From Lucifuga dentata (taxonomy: Eukaryota > Chordata > Actinopteri > Ophidiiformes > Bythitidae), in contig VXCM01000118.1 of NCBI GenBank assembly GCA_014773175.1, forward strand, positions 234,826 to 298,825: 64,000 nt of DNA. Reading direction: 5' to 3'. The notes below the pieces were generated by a model that was given only the letters and a program-made list of their open reading frames with translations, made no database searches and had not been told where the DNA came from. The position numbers and the translations under genes were made by a program. The first letter of the stretch is position 1. Every line of letters starts with the position of its first letter. This document shows positions 25,808 to 40,200 of this stretch, in pieces.

Positions 25808-27079
25808 CACTAGAGGCCAGAGGTTTGAGGCCCCAAGATTAAAAAAAAAAAAAAAAAAAAAAAANATATACTGTTTGTTTTACAATTGTTGACAGGAAAT
25901 GACAAAAAAAAAAATACATAAAATAGATGTAACTAATTAGTTTTCAAGAAGTATTTGTCAGCATCAAAGCACTTTGAAATCATTTCAGGCTCAGACTTTG
26001 GTTTCATCAAAGTAACTTCCTTTGGCCCAGTCATAATTCTCAAAACCTTTCGCTTCTCTTTTGAATGGATTTAATTTTGGCATAATTTTGATGAATGTTT
26101 TGGATCGTTGTCCCGTTGAAGAATGAAATTTTGACCAATAATTTGTAAACCAGATGGAATTGCGTCTTTGAAGGATGGAATAGTAATTCTCTTTCTTCAT
26201 AGTAATCTAACTATAAAAGCTGAAATGTCTGTTTGTCGTCTGTCTGTCGTCTGTCTATTCATCTATCTATCTATCTGGCACTGTATGAAGTTGATATTCA
26301 GCAGATTTAATGCTCGGAACCCAAGGATGTGCAGTGTTGTGTGTGAAGTTGTTTGGATGAGCGGTTCTTGAATTGAGCTGCGCCAGTAAAAAAAAAAAAA
26401 AAAAAAAAAAAAAAGTAGTCCGCACGGCAGGATACACTCCAGGCGTGCCAGCGTACGCTCTGGTCCAGTGACATGGTCTCAACCCAGCCTAGTACAGCAA
26501 ACAAAACTAGCTCACAAAGTGTGCAGAACAAAATTATGGCAAGCTGTGGTGCACACCATTAAGTCTGGCTCATTCCGAACAGGCACGTTTTGAACGGGCA
26601 CTGCACTATTTCCTTTAACTTGGATCAAACCTCCAGATCTCTCTCCCCCAAAACACCCCATAGCATCACTGAACCAGCTGTGTTTTACATAGGGGTGGTT
26701 GCAGAGCAATAGCATGAGCAAACTGTGTAGCAAGTTAATCCCTAAATGATGTGGGAGAAGGCAGACAGCAGCTATTGAATAGAATGTTAAAACACATCAC
26801 ATCAGTAAGGGAACTGGAACACAACTGGAGTGCCAGTGCATTAATACAGACTGGGCATGCCTTCATTAAAAATCATTTCTTAAGCCAAAATCATTTCTTA
26901 AGCCACAGTGGCTACATAATGTGCTCTTGTTGACAAATTCTTTTTGAAAATTAATTAGTTACATTTATTTTGTATATTTTTTGTCATTTCTTGTGCAATA
27001 AATTGTAAAACAGTGTATTAATGATTTATTTATTTATTTTTTTTAATCTGGGGTGGCCTCAAACTTGTGGCCTCTAGTG
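25808..27079 (-). mobile_element. Tc1/mariner-type element with long terminal inverted repeats
   Basis: Left end CACTAGAGGCC (with GGTTTGAGGCC just inside) and right end GGCCTCAAACTTGTGGCC / GGCCTCTAGTG are inverted copies flanked by TA. The inverted match continues inward with divergence for over 100 bp (left part to about 25945, right part from about 26943, sharing GTAACTAATTA). Minus-strand reading of 26200-25991 contains scrambled Tc1 transposase-like pieces (SILQRRNSIW; QNYIQSK and ENYDWAK in neighbouring frames). An A-run and a GC-richer block near 26390-26700 look like later additions. It is dead as an autonomous element. Confidence 0.6.
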
Positions 27080-28377
27080 TAGATATTGTAAAATTCAACG
27101 TACTATATTGTTGACAGGGAGAAGACAGTGATTATTATTAAATATTAAATGAAAGTCCTCAATTTTTTTTTTTTAAGGCGAAATAGGGAATAAAGAACAA
27201 GATCAAGGATTTAACTATCCCAGATGACCTGGTTTGAGCAGTCATGTCAAGTTTCAGTAATATGAGCGCAACCAATCATTAAATTCTAAGTAAATGTCAA
27301 AATATAAGGCTTGTCCAAAACATGAACCACATTCTTTAGATGTTTGGTTTTTTTTTTTTTTTTNTTGGTTTTTTTTTTTTTTTGCTTTAAAATTTTAGGG
27401 AACAGAAATGGTGGCTTAAATTTTAGTTAGATTAAATGATTGTTATGACCAGAGAAAGCGGCATTGATTGCAAATGTACAATAAAACCTAAATTCCTCAG
27501 AGTAAATGATGGGAATACGAGTGAGTTTGACTTCATTTTCTCTGCACACTTCAGCATTTAAATGAATTTTCTCCTGTTTCTAAACAGAAATGGGATTTTG
27601 AAGATTTGTCTTCTGCCAATAAATGCCAATCAGTGGTTTGTCCCTTTATCTGCCTTTCTGTCTATGTGTGTGGCCAGGCAGATTATCTTACACTGTGATT
27701 CATCGGGTTCTTTGACAGGTGCACAGCAGCTTGCCAAAGCCCTGTGTTACTTATTAAAGGGATGGATCTCTTTTCTTTCTTTAGATGAATTGCAAACAGA
27801 GAGATATTCAGAGAGGGACTGTCTTCCATGATTATTTAGATGAAACATGAATGGATGTTATTGCTGCTGAACCATCTGTGGTGAAGATGGTGTTCATGAA
27901 ATCACCTAGTAAAGAAAATGAAATACGGAAGAGAGAACAATATGGAATGTCGTGTAAGTGTAAAGGCCAGCCCGCTTGATGTACAAAATGCTTCCCAAAT
28001 ACCACTGTGGCTTTGGCTTTGTAGCTTTCTTTTTAATTGATGGAAAATTAACAGTTACAACTTTGTGCTGAAAGGCAAGATGATACAGAAGGAAGGAGGG
28101 CTGAACAGTTAGCATAAGCATTAATAACTAATATAGATGAAAATGAAATCCAAACTCAAATCAAGGAACTCACAGATTGTATAAAAGAAAAATCAGGTGA
28201 CGAAAACACACACCCTGCCCCCCGTTCCTTATACCTTCTAAACCAGTGTCAACGAGCGACAGCTGAGTGAGAGCTTGCAGCAAAGCCTGTCTGTTTCAAA
28301 GTTCATCACAATTAAGTCAGATGTGTCCCTCCCTGCCTGAGAAGAAGAGGGAAAAGTTAAAAATAAACAGGAGTGGC

Positions 28378-28417
28378 AGGAGTTGGGCTATAACTGTCGA
28401 GTTATAGCCTAACTCCT
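28378..28417. repeat. 18-bp stem hairpin
   Basis: AGGAGTTGGGCTATAACT, a GTCG loop, then its reverse complement with a single mismatch (G-T in RNA terms). Confidence 0.8.
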
Positions 28418-28838
28418 GTGTCAAAAACATAACAATTGCTTGAACTGATCAGAGATTTTGGCTTTGTTTTATGGTTTATACCATATTGACCTACAGATGA
28501 GGCCATCCATATACACATTGTCATTAGATTAATACGAGGTTATTATATTCCTTCATGTTGTGGTAGTACCCACAGACAAATCACCCTTCCATCTTGTCCT
28601 AGAAAGCAAATTAAAAAAAACAAAAAACAAAAAACATTGCAATAGTGTTATATTGATGAGTGTGACCCTGTGTTCTCTGAAGTTTTAACAAGAGTATAAT
28701 ACAGGCTTTACAGGTTCTGACATTGATACATGGTATATTATAGGTTTACCTTATGGAAGGGTGATTTTTGGCAGTCTGCCTACATTCAAGCTTAGTGTTC
28801 AACCAACTTCCTTCCTGTTAACAGTGGGTCACTGTGGT

Positions 28839-28841
<3 letters not shown>

Positions 28842-28883
<42 letters not shown>
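28842..28883. repeat. (GT)n microsatellite
   Basis: About 20 GT units. Confidence 0.9.
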
Positions 28884-28884
<1 letters not shown>

Positions 28885-31800
28885 TCATACTACATAAACA
28901 CATTTCAGGTTGAAAAACCGCATAAAGAACAGCATTACATTAAAGCGCATCTCTGGTTTTGCCTCATGTGGAACCTCAAAGCAGTTTCTATTTCCTGTGC
29001 TGGTAGAAAAAACAGCAGCTGCCTATTGCATTATTTTGGACTACACAACATGTTTTTCAGCACTATTACACATATGAGCAAAGCTGAAATCAAGTGGAGC
29101 AGACCCCAAGATGATTGAGCCGCATCATCAGATTACACTGGTTTTCTAGCTACTTATCCTCTTCCTGTGGAAATATTCTGCATAGCAGCTGTGAAGTACT
29201 TAGCAGTAATGGATGATCTCTGGGTAAACGAGTAAACCCAACCACTTTGGGCAATGTAAGTTTACCTATCTTGTCACTTCAGTGTTTCAAGTCTGAGAGT
29301 TAGGCCCAAAGCTATGCTGGAAAGGGATATGATCCTTTGGTACTGGAGCTGAAGTAGCAAGATGGAAACTCCAAGAAATTACTGCGATTTGTTTTAAAAT
29401 CTAGGTGAGTGAAGGAATTCATAAATTTCAACTCATTAATTTCATTAATATTTTGATATTTTGTCATTGTTTTTTTTTGTTTGTTTTTTTTGTTTTTTTT
29501 AAGATCCAATCATGTACAAGTTTCTGGTTGAAAAGGGCTAGATGATCATAAGGACCATGAAAAGGTAGCTTAGGTGAAATGAATAATAAATAGCATTGGT
29601 TTTTCATAGTCTTTTGCAATATTTTATCAACACAAAGGCAAAATATCATACTGAGGCATTTCATTCCTTTCTGCAGATTTTTTTTTTTTTTTTTTTTAAC
29701 TCTAAGCTGTTTTAATTTGTGGAATTTCAGCCTTTTGTTAGGTTATAACTGTTTAACATTTGAATAATAGTGTGTGTATTTACTTATTTGACTATCTAAA
29801 CCTCTATGTACTTTAATACAAACTTCTAATTTTGTAAAAAGTTCTCTAAAAAAATTAAAATTTCATAACAGTGAATGGTATAAAAAAGTTGCATATTTTT
29901 AAAAAAAGCTTATTTTGCCTTTTATTTAGTGTTTATCACACATCTATCATATTGATAATAAATGCAATACATTTGCAAAATTGGCTGCATGGTGATGCTA
30001 TTGTTATCATGACTATTGCATCAGGAGTGACCCTATGATAATAGTGTCGTGATCCACCATTATCTCAACCAGGCTATATACACATTGAAAGATTTCTTTT
30101 ATGAATTTTAACATTAATTTGATCACAGTATTATTGATTTTAATTTTCAAATTTCAATGGAGAGACAATATAATCTGAAATACCCAATTTTCTTCTTTAC
30201 CTTTAAAAAAGAAGAAAAAAGTGGTGTCAGTTTCTCCCCCTCTTGTCGTTTTTTTTTTTTTTTTTTTTTTTTGAGCAATTTCTAAATTTTCACAAATTTA
30301 AACTCCCTTTGGGATATAGGAAGAGGATAACAGTCCACTTATTACCTGTTACTGATGCTCGAAATATTCATCACTTTCTCCCCCTCAGACCTGAACACTC
30401 AGCTTGTCAGAATGAGCATCCCTCAGCTGACATGGCCCCACCGTCATCGTACCAGCAGGAATATTAAATGGTAAAAGGTGCTAACTCCCTTTTTGCTGGT
30501 GCACCTATCAGTGTAAATTAATCCCAGGCAATCACTTACTGGTGGTGCTGACAGACAGTAACCGTGTTGGAGGCAGTAAGGGGAGATGTGCTGTCAGCCA
30601 GCTCAGTGTTCCTGTGCACCTAAGAGGCAGTGGAGACCACAACCTTGTCAACACCCCATGACCTCCTCATCACCACACAAGAGTGGCTCAGAAAAGTGTC
30701 TAAGATTGTTTTGCCTTTCAATTTGAAGCTTTTTAACCTTCCCAGTTCTATTCTCAGAAGTTCCTGGTGAAAATGTTTTCTGGAGCTCAATCAGTAGACC
30801 TGAATCAGGATTACTGCAGAAAGGAGCTATGGTCTGTTTAGGCAAGGGAGTGGCAGCCGTCTCTCTACTGGATCTCTCAACTGCAGAGACCAAGAAGTGC
30901 TCTCTTTATACAGGAGACTAATAAATCCATTGGCTTTTCTCCTAAATGATCCTTCCAGAGTTGCTTGTAGTTGACATGAAAGGAAGAGATAAGCTGCTAT
31001 ATTTAGGTGAATGCATTGATCAATAATGCATTCTAGCTCTTCCAATACTGGCCTCTTGATTAGCTTGTGCTCATATATTGCCTTGGCTCTGCTGCATTCA
31101 CAGATCATCCTGGAGGCAAATGCACCGATTAACATCAAAAAAATTGCCTCAATGAAACTCGTACAAAGCTAGAAACGCCTTGCTTGTGATTGTCTTATAT
31201 CACTATAAATTGTTCAAGCATTTTGCTTTTTTGTGTGCATGGTGTGAATGAGTGTGTGATTTTTTTTTTATTTTTTATTTTGGTAAAGCCAGGCAATTGT
31301 GAGACCTTTACATAAGGTAATGCAGGTGTATTTGTTGTTAGCTAATAACAGCCGAGAAATGTATCACCCAAGCCTCAGTTCTGAGTTCTTGAAAAACAGG
31401 TAAATGTTTCTTTTGGACCCCTGCATGGTGCCACTTTACTGTTACCTATGTGGTACTGTCTAAATGTGAATGTTGACAAAGTTATTTTTGGTGTGCCACC
31501 CCCCANACTCCACCCACTAGGCATCCAATAGTGTAAGATGGCCCTCTGTCTGAGGTCGTGGTAACCATAGCAGGCATTGGAAAGTGAAATGCGATGCGGC
31601 GGCCCTCTGTGTTGTGTTTCTGAATCACAACTCTATAATGAGCTGGCAGAGCTCAGGCAGCATCAAAGATGCAGCAGCCCAGTATCTGTTTCAACCCACA
31701 ATGTACAACAATGCAGTGTCACCTGTGCTTGGGGGGAGTGGAGGTAGTGGGCCCAGGATGAGGAAGAGGCTGAAAGTTTGCTACCATCCTGCTGTGTTCA

Positions 31801-34243
31801 CTCCTATTCATTCAGCTCACACTGTAAAAGACCTGCTCCACCTTAATATGTGTCTGCTAGTTTGATCCTGTGCATTGACATTTTTAGACCCAACAATTAC
31901 ATGCACACAATACTCAGATTTTTGTCTGTACTGCAAGTAAGGCAAAAAATCCAGGATGTATGCATGGATTGAATTAGTAGTATTCTGTCATTTGCCGAAT
32001 ATGCTTCACTGGTTGCTTAATCATCTAAAGGTGAGGAAATACATGCACAGAATGCTTATGCAGATTGCAAACTGATAACTGGCCCTACAGTCGCATAATG
32101 TAGGTCTGATACTCAAGAGTACATCGTTTATTTATGCCAATTTCAAACTGAATAAGGTGATTCTGTCACTCTCATTTTGTAAAATAAGACAAAATTCCTG
32201 AACATACATTAAAGTAATGTCAATATTTGCTAATATATTAGCCTTGGTTTGTAATCAAGTAGTTATTTTACAGTCAAAATACCTGTATATGTGAAAAAGT
32301 GTTATTTTTGATGTGGAACAATAACAGAAAGGCCTGCCACGAAAGCAGCAATGTGCTTGAGTTCACCATGACTCAGCTTGTAGTTGCAGCACCTTAAATA
32401 GTCAATAAATAAGTTATGCTAGTAGAAACAGCACATAGCGGATTATCTATGCAGCTCACCTAGTGACTAATGAGTAGCAAGACAAGTTACACTGTAGGTG
32501 GCCATATTGGGGCATCTAATTAAGAATTTTCTTTCAAATTATCATACATATGTAAAGTGTTGCCAAAAAAAAGGGGGGGGGANTTAAGAATTTTCTTTCA
32601 AATTATCATACATATGTAAAGTGTTGCCAAAAAAAAGGGGGGGGGACAGAATTAGTTCCCAAAGAGCAGAAGCTTGTGATTACAGACAGTCATGGAATGT
32701 TGTTATTTTTCTGGACATTAGAATTACTGGTAGTGCATGTATGTTGTTTGTTTTTGTCTTCATATAGCATTAAATATGATCAGTATTGGCTGATATAAAG
32801 GACAGTTTGTGCAACAGTATCTTAATCTGAAGAGACATTCTATTTTCATGTCCTTCCAGATGCAAGTAGCATGCACACAGATGTTGACACATTTGCAGAT
32901 ATGAATTAAATGAAAACCACCTCCTGAGTCACTACACTAAATTAACAGAATGGCCATTTTTTCCTATTCATCCAGAATTCTGTTTTTACAAACTGTGCAT
33001 TGTAGGTGTTGTGTGTTTGCCTAATAGAGAAGTTTCTTGGAAAGTGTTTGTTTTGTAAGATTAATTTTCAAACAAAATGTGTCCTTTGTCCTGTGAGTTA
33101 TTTCTCATAATTTCAGTGTTGTTTGATATACAGTAGGTGTCACTTGTTCATTGTATTTAATATGTTGAGATTAATATTACAGCATATTAATACAGTAAAT
33201 CTTGTTTAAACTCTGGCCACATTAAATTGACATCATAGTTGAGAGCAATTACATTTCAGAAATAATACATTTGTAAGTTGTATTTTGAATGTTGAAATGA
33301 AGTGTTTTTGGCAAAGGAAAGTGTCCACTCATTCTTATTCTGTACTCTCCCAACCATCTACCACTATTAGATAATTAGAGATGATAACTCCAGGAGCTGC
33401 ATGACTAAACAGCCTGGCTTTAGTTTCTCAGAGGTCTTTTTGATATGCTGTTAAGGTGACTCACTGGGGTCAGTTTACTCTGAACTGCTAATAACAAACC
33501 TTTGGTAACTGTGGTAAAGAAACAAAACAACTGCATCCTGTACAGCAGTCACAGAAGATCCCCCTGAAACAGTCTAAATGGCTGTTTGTGATGGTCAGCA
33601 CAAGTACTGTGAGTTTGGTAATCACTAAAGTACAGCTTCAGCCGGGTTTCACACAGGAACTTTGAATAATCTCATTATGAATTATTCACTAAAATGAAGA
33701 ATGCCTAGATCTGAATGCCTCGATCATGAGTTATCGCCAATTCTTCACTTTTTATTTCACTCTCAAGTTTACATTTGTCGCTGTGTGTTCATAGATGTAT
33801 TTCTGCTTGTTTCACATAACAAGCTTATCTGGTGCAGATTTTAAAATAGAGCTTCTTCTTGGAAAGTGCTACATCTCACATTGATTATTGGAAAAGCTGC
33901 AGTTAATGGTTCCTTTTTTAAAAATCCCACAACACCTGAAAATGCTGTAGCTAAAAGATTTTTCCAAATTTTGTTAAAGGTAATGAAACCCTTAAATAGT
34001 TCCATCTATAAATAAGAAAGACATAGAAATGTTATACGTTATTATATGTCGTGACTTTTAATATATATGGGATGTTAATGTAACCCTCTATACAGTATAT
34101 TTCACATTTCATGCTATATAATTTTCACATGTTGTGCTTGAAAATCACTCAACAAACCACTGTGTCTTCTGTTTCTACAGGAGAGTCCTCTGACCCAGCT
34201 CCTTCCTCCCCAGTGACCAGGCCCTTGCTGACTCAGGGACATC

Positions 34244-37200
34244 ATGGGACCCCTCCCCTTTCACCTGTCTCCAGTCCTCTTTCTACTTTTGTCCCTCCTC
34301 CTCATTTTCCAGCCATGCACTTCCTCCAGGCCCCAGATAGTTGACAGGTCATCTGCCTCCCTACAGCTCCAGTCTTCGAGTAATGTTACGGGGTCCAGCA
34401 AGCGGACGTGTTCGGACAAGGCAGTTTGTAAACCTGGTGTCTTGCTTCCAGTGTGGCTGCCAGTCAACCCACCAGTGGGGGAGCAGGCGGGACGGGCTGT
34501 CGTATACTTCATCTGTCTCATATACATGTTCCTTGGTGTGTCGATCATTGCAGACCGCTTCATGGCAGCCATAGAAGTCATCACCTCTCAGGTATAAACT
34601 TTAAGCTGGTATAATGAAATAGTGTATAATCTTTTAAAGACTATTGTTGGGCTGGTGATTATGATCTTTCATAATCTATCATTAATAATCACTATTGCAA
34701 AAGTACCATTAATAATCATTGCAAAAGTTTCATCTTTTAACTACAGTAACTGTATAATAGCCTGTTAAAGCTTAGTTTTGTTTTTTTTTCATTCCTTTAT
34801 AACATGTTGACATAAACAGGTAGCACATTGAATTTAGAAACTATATTGAATTGAAAAGCCATACTTTTTGGGTGTATCTAACCTAAAATGTATGAGGCTA
34901 ATAAGCAAGTATTTAACCTGTTTCCATGTGTGTTGCCATCTCAGGCCAGACAACACAGCAGACCAATCAGGACAGAGTGGGTTTTTCAGGAGGGAGCATT
35001 AAATAGACTTGAGCTAAAACGCCCTGTTTTCACTCAGTGTGCACACTGAGTGAAAACAGGGCATTTTAGCTGGCCAACCAGTGTCTTTTTTTGCACTTTA
35101 AAACATTAAAGGTTTCAAAACAGACCCCTAATTAAAAATTGGAACACAGACATCTTTATGTCTTCTTTAAGTCCCTGTAAGAATATTACAGGAATTACAT
35201 TATTGGAATTTCTCATCAAGGCTGGTTAAGAATCATTAGCATCACTTTACAAAAACCTAATAGCTCACTCCTGGCATTGCTTATGATATACTGAGTGCTG
35301 GTCTAAAAAAAAATATTGGTTACAGTTTGGGTTTTCTGACCTTCAAACCTTGAACTCAATATTAAAAAATTTATTGAAAGCATCCTTTCTCAGTATCCTG
35401 CATGAAGCAACTGCATGAGATAATGTTGTTTTCATTCAGAATATTGTGGAGTTCTAAAGAAATTGAGTGTTATTAGTTGGAATAATAAGAATTTGGATGA
35501 ACTGATATTTTTATTTGGCTCCTAAAATTTGTTGTAGGAGAAAGAGGTGACTATCACTAAACCCAACGGGGAAACAACAGTGACGACAGTGCGAGTCTGG
35601 AATGAGACTGTGTCCAACCTCACACTCATGGCCCTGGGCTCCTCAGCACCAGAGATTCTACTTTCTGTTATTGAGGTACACTGACTTAGTGCAAAAAAAA
35701 AAAAAAAAAANAAAAAAAAAAAAAAAAAAAAGTTCATTACTGTGAATGTAATATGGAAAATAAAACCGTAAAAAAAGTAATTTCATGTACATGCTCAGCT
35801 CTTTTGTTATGTGACAGAATTTTAATTTGTTTTAAATTAAACTAAATAGTCTTATTGACAGGTTTTTGTTTTTGTTTTTTTTTACATTGACTGCTTAATA
35901 ACTCAAATTGAATTACGGTAATTATTATTATAGCAGTTTTGACTTTCAGTAATGCTGTAGAGCTTTTTTTTTTACTTTGCTGTACTTACATTTGCAGTTG
36001 ATCATGGTAAATACAATTAAAGTAAACAACAAGTAAAACTACTGACTTAGTTAATTTAAAACTAATGAAAAGAAGGGTAAACATGACCTCTGGTTGATGA
36101 CCAGCATACAGCATCACAATTAGCAATATGCAGAAAATGTACAGTAGTTTTATATATATATATATTGTAATCGTCACTAAGATTCAGACATAATTTTGTA
36201 TATTTTGTTTAATAAATGGATCTTAAATTCAATTCCAGTCAGCATTAAAAACCCTTTGATTTGGGTCATTGACATCCATCTAACTTTTACGTTCTTCTTT
36301 TCCTTAAATTTTCACTTTGGTAGGTGTGTGGGCATAACTTTGATGCAGGGGAGCTTGGTCCAGGCACTATTGTAGGCAGTGCTGCCTTCAACATGTTTGT
36401 GATCATCGGTCTGTGTGTTTGGGTGATCCCTGAAGGTGAAGTTCGCAAGATCAAACACCTACGTGTGTTTTTTGTCACGGCTTTCTGGAGTATCTTCGCT
36501 TACATCTGGCTCTACCTCATTCTAGCTATCATTTCACCTGGAATTGTAGAGGTCTGTATGTATTTGTTACTGCAGACTAGCGAGCATCTGCATTGATCCC
36601 AAATATGTAAATAAATCAAATGCTCATATTTCCTATATTACCAGGTGTGGGAGGCCATAGTGACGTTGATCTACTTCCCGGTGTGTGTGATCTTGGCTTG
36701 GATCGCTGACCGTCGCCTGCTGTTCTACAAGTACATGCACAAGCGCTATCGTGCTGATAAGAGACATGGCATTGTGGTGGAAATGGAAGGTGACTTGGAG
36801 CCCAAGGGCATCGATGTGATCATAGATGGAAAGATCCCAGACAGTAACCCTGGAAACTCATCCAATGTGACTGTGCAGCCAGCCAATGACGAAGGCCAGA
36901 ACAAAGATGAGGTAAGATATGTGGCGCACAGAGAAATGCTGTTGGAGTCTCATGTTGCAAGATTAAATGGAGTAATATAATAAAAATTGTTTTTATCATT
37001 TGAGTCTTGCATTTGATCCATGTTGTGCTAATCTTTTCATTACGAAATGTTTCTCTGAAATTAGGTTAAAAGCAAAAGTAAAGTTTTTCTTAAACAGGAC
37101 AATACTGCAGTATTTCTTAAAATGCAAAAGGAAAATAAAGGGAAAGGAAGGACAGAGGAAAATTTAAGAGTTAGTCCTCTTCTTGTTAGCTCCAGTCTTG

Positions 37201-40200
37201 GCTCCATCAGTAAGAACACATCATACACCTGAAAATTTATTTTAAATTCCCATGGAGAACACAAGATTTCCATAAATATCAATATGTTGAGCTAAATTAC
37301 AGAAACATTTGTGTAAAATGATGCACAATCTATGAAGATCTTCCAATTATTTAAATCTTCAAGAGGAATAACAAGATTCAAGAAATGAATGGGGTCAACC
37401 AAAGGAATTTTAATAGTAGGCATTTACAATTTTTTTTTCCAAATTAGCCAAAATAGATTTTATTCTGCACATCACATTTCATGAGAAACACCTGAACATA
37501 TTTGTCACAAAAATGTATTTAAGCTATTTCCTCCAAACTTTGCCAGCCCAAACTCAATACAGTCTGTTGAGCCACAGATGTGTAAATTGTAAAGCTGGGA
37601 ATTTAATACATTTATCACACAGTATGTGCAACAAGTTGGGTGAGCATTCCTATGCAGGTCTGGAGCTGATGTTAACTGGTGACTTCATCTATCCCCTGGC
37701 TCAGCAGTGGATATCAGGCTCCATCATCACGTAACTGCTGGACTGAGTAATAGGACACATCATTTCCTGTCCTAACCTCGAGATCTTCTGCCCCTAAATT
37801 TGTTTGTGAATCCTACTCTTCCCTTGGGCTAAGCTAAATGTGACTGACCCTATTGGCTTGTATGGCAGTACTATGTAAGCCACATGACCTGCTCAGTTGT
37901 TTCTACATGTAACTTGAATCATTATAAGTTTAATGTTTGAGTGCAGGCAAGTCTTCAAGGTCATCAGGTGGGCACCTTCTCAATAAATGGTGTTATCTTG
38001 GGTTAGGCCTATGACACACAAAAGGTTCACATCCAGTGCCACCCCTCCTCTTTGCATAGGTGTTCCTACACACCTAACACTACTTTGTTCATACCTGTAC
38101 ACCATGCCAGCCAGTTAGCAGTCATGCTACCTATTTTACAAACTTAATAAGCTGCGGTGATTCACTAACCTGGCTGAAAAGCTATACATCAAAATAAAAT
38201 GGTGAATATACAACTCATAACCCAAGGCACTTCTACACAACCAAGCGGTATCCATGCATACCAACTCTGCTACCTGACTTGAAGTTAGCAACCTTGCTAT
38301 CTGCTACCTGAGCCTGGCTTATTAACAACTGTGCCACCTCCTACCTTGAATGCCTAACAACCAGAGCAAACACAATGTACAGCAAAACACATGACCACAT
38401 TTACCTTCTCTCTTCTCTTTCTATACAACCAACATGCATAACAACTCTGCTACCTGCTCATTGGAGCTAGCATGTTAACTGCTGTCTGAAGCTAGCTTGT
38501 TACCTGACATAGCATGGCTAACAAACAGAATGCCTGAAATGGGATAGAAGCAGGATGCTTCTAATATAAACCTACTGTAATTCTGTCTGCCTTCATGCCC
38601 TACATCTCACTCCAATTAAGTTTCTTCTTCTCTATGATTTTCCATTTCACCCACAGACCATTTTACCTTTACATCTGATTGCTTCTTCTTGCCTATGAAT
38701 CTCTTCTGCAACCATTTTCTCTTCCCTGCTGGTGATGACTTGCTTGTGTTGTATACCAGCTGTCCTATGTTGAGTCCAAAGCCACCACGTCCCTGCTGTA
38801 CCTGCCCTATAACATCCCTGCACCTAAGTTCTGCATGTGCCATTGAAACTGCGTCTCTATGATTCCACTTCCTTCCTGCTGAGGCTGTCAGGGCTGCACT
38901 CCTCACTAACATGTCCCTAAACTCTGTCAAAGCCTCACCTTTGCACATTTATGTTGGAAATAGGGAGCTCTGAAATCCTTTCTCCATACAGCACACTGCT
39001 GAGGCAGTGCAGGACTCCCAGCCATTTCCTGCTGTGAGAGCTGATCACTCTCTCTAACTTCTCTACATTTGAGATTGGTACATCATACACCGTTAGGGGT
39101 CACATCAGCCAGGGCAGCAGACCAAACTACAGACACCACAACTTAATTTGCCTGGAAGTCCTGATTTCTCTAAGCTGCTAATGCCATCAATTATCAGCTG
39201 TCTCAGTTCCTGGACCTGCTCCATGTCATTAAGGGCTGCATTGTACTACCTCCTTAGCCTTTTCACTGGCTTCTCTAGTACTGCAGGCATTACCTTATTA
39301 TCCTTTCCATCTATATGAAAACTTGTACTTCCTAACACACCCTTAATAACCAAGCTGCTCCTTGATTGTCCAGCTTAACCTTCATCCTAGCCCATCTTAA
39401 GTTGTCATTCAATGGGAAGCAGGTCGTGACACCTCTTCATAACATTTGTGAAAAAATAATTCTCTCTATATATCCCGTATGTTACTTAAAAACTGGTTTC
39501 TCTTCCTGGATAGATGGTCCATATCCTGAAAGACCTGAAGGAGAAACACCCAGACAAAGACATCAATCAGCTGATTGAGATGGCAAACTACTCTGCCTTG
39601 CGTCAGAGGAAGAAAAGCCGTGCCTTCTACCGTGTCCAAGCAACTCGCATGTTGATTGGTGCCGGCAACGTGCTAAGGAAACATGCTGCTGAGCATGCAC
39701 GTCGCAAAGCTACCAGTGGAGGAACAGAGGACGACCGGGCCACATGTTCCCACATTTCTTTTGAAAGTCCCCAGTATCAGTGCACAGAGAACTGTGGCAC
39801 TCTGAGCCTTGGGGTGATCCTTGTAGGGGGCACAGATCAGAACACTTTCTATGTGGACTACCGTACAGAAAATGGTTCTGCCAATGCCGGGGCTGACTAT
39901 GAATTCTGCGAGGGAACCCTGATCTTTAAGCCTGGAGAGACCCAGAAAGAGATCAAGGTGAGAGAGGGGAAGAGAGAGTGAAGGGCAAAGAGGAAGTAAT
40001 TCAGGACTGATTTCTAAAAATGTCATTGTTGAAAGTCTCTTCAGATAAGTTACAGTGACAAGTTGGAAGTTGACTTGATTTCAAGTCAAATAAATCCTAG
40101 ATGTTCCACAGATAAGTAAAAATGTTTCTGGCTCATCCACCCATTCATCCTCTATACCCACTTATCTTGTGCAGGATTTACCAAATGTCTTGCATAAACT

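Larger units (their letters stand above)
27080..34180. other. Gene-free region upstream of the exchanger coding exons
   Basis: Seven kilobases with no recognisable coding exon. Contents are a hairpin at 28378-28417, a (GT)n run at 28842-28883, homopolymer T runs (27346-27383, 29679-29697, 30249-30272), and an N-joined duplication at 32583. A GC-richer patch at 31540-31860 has an open + frame with low-complexity Gly/Ser (GGSGGSGPRMRKRLKV) but no donor where one is needed. It could be a noncoding exon or chance. The upstream noncoding exon of the exchanger is expected in this region or nearer 18.7 kb. Confidence 0.45.

Noticed and set aside
39514..39516. ATG at the start of exchanger exon 5 as a translation start
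   Set aside because: It follows directly from a phase-0 splice (E-M-V-H-I-L-K-D) in the middle of the cytosolic loop.
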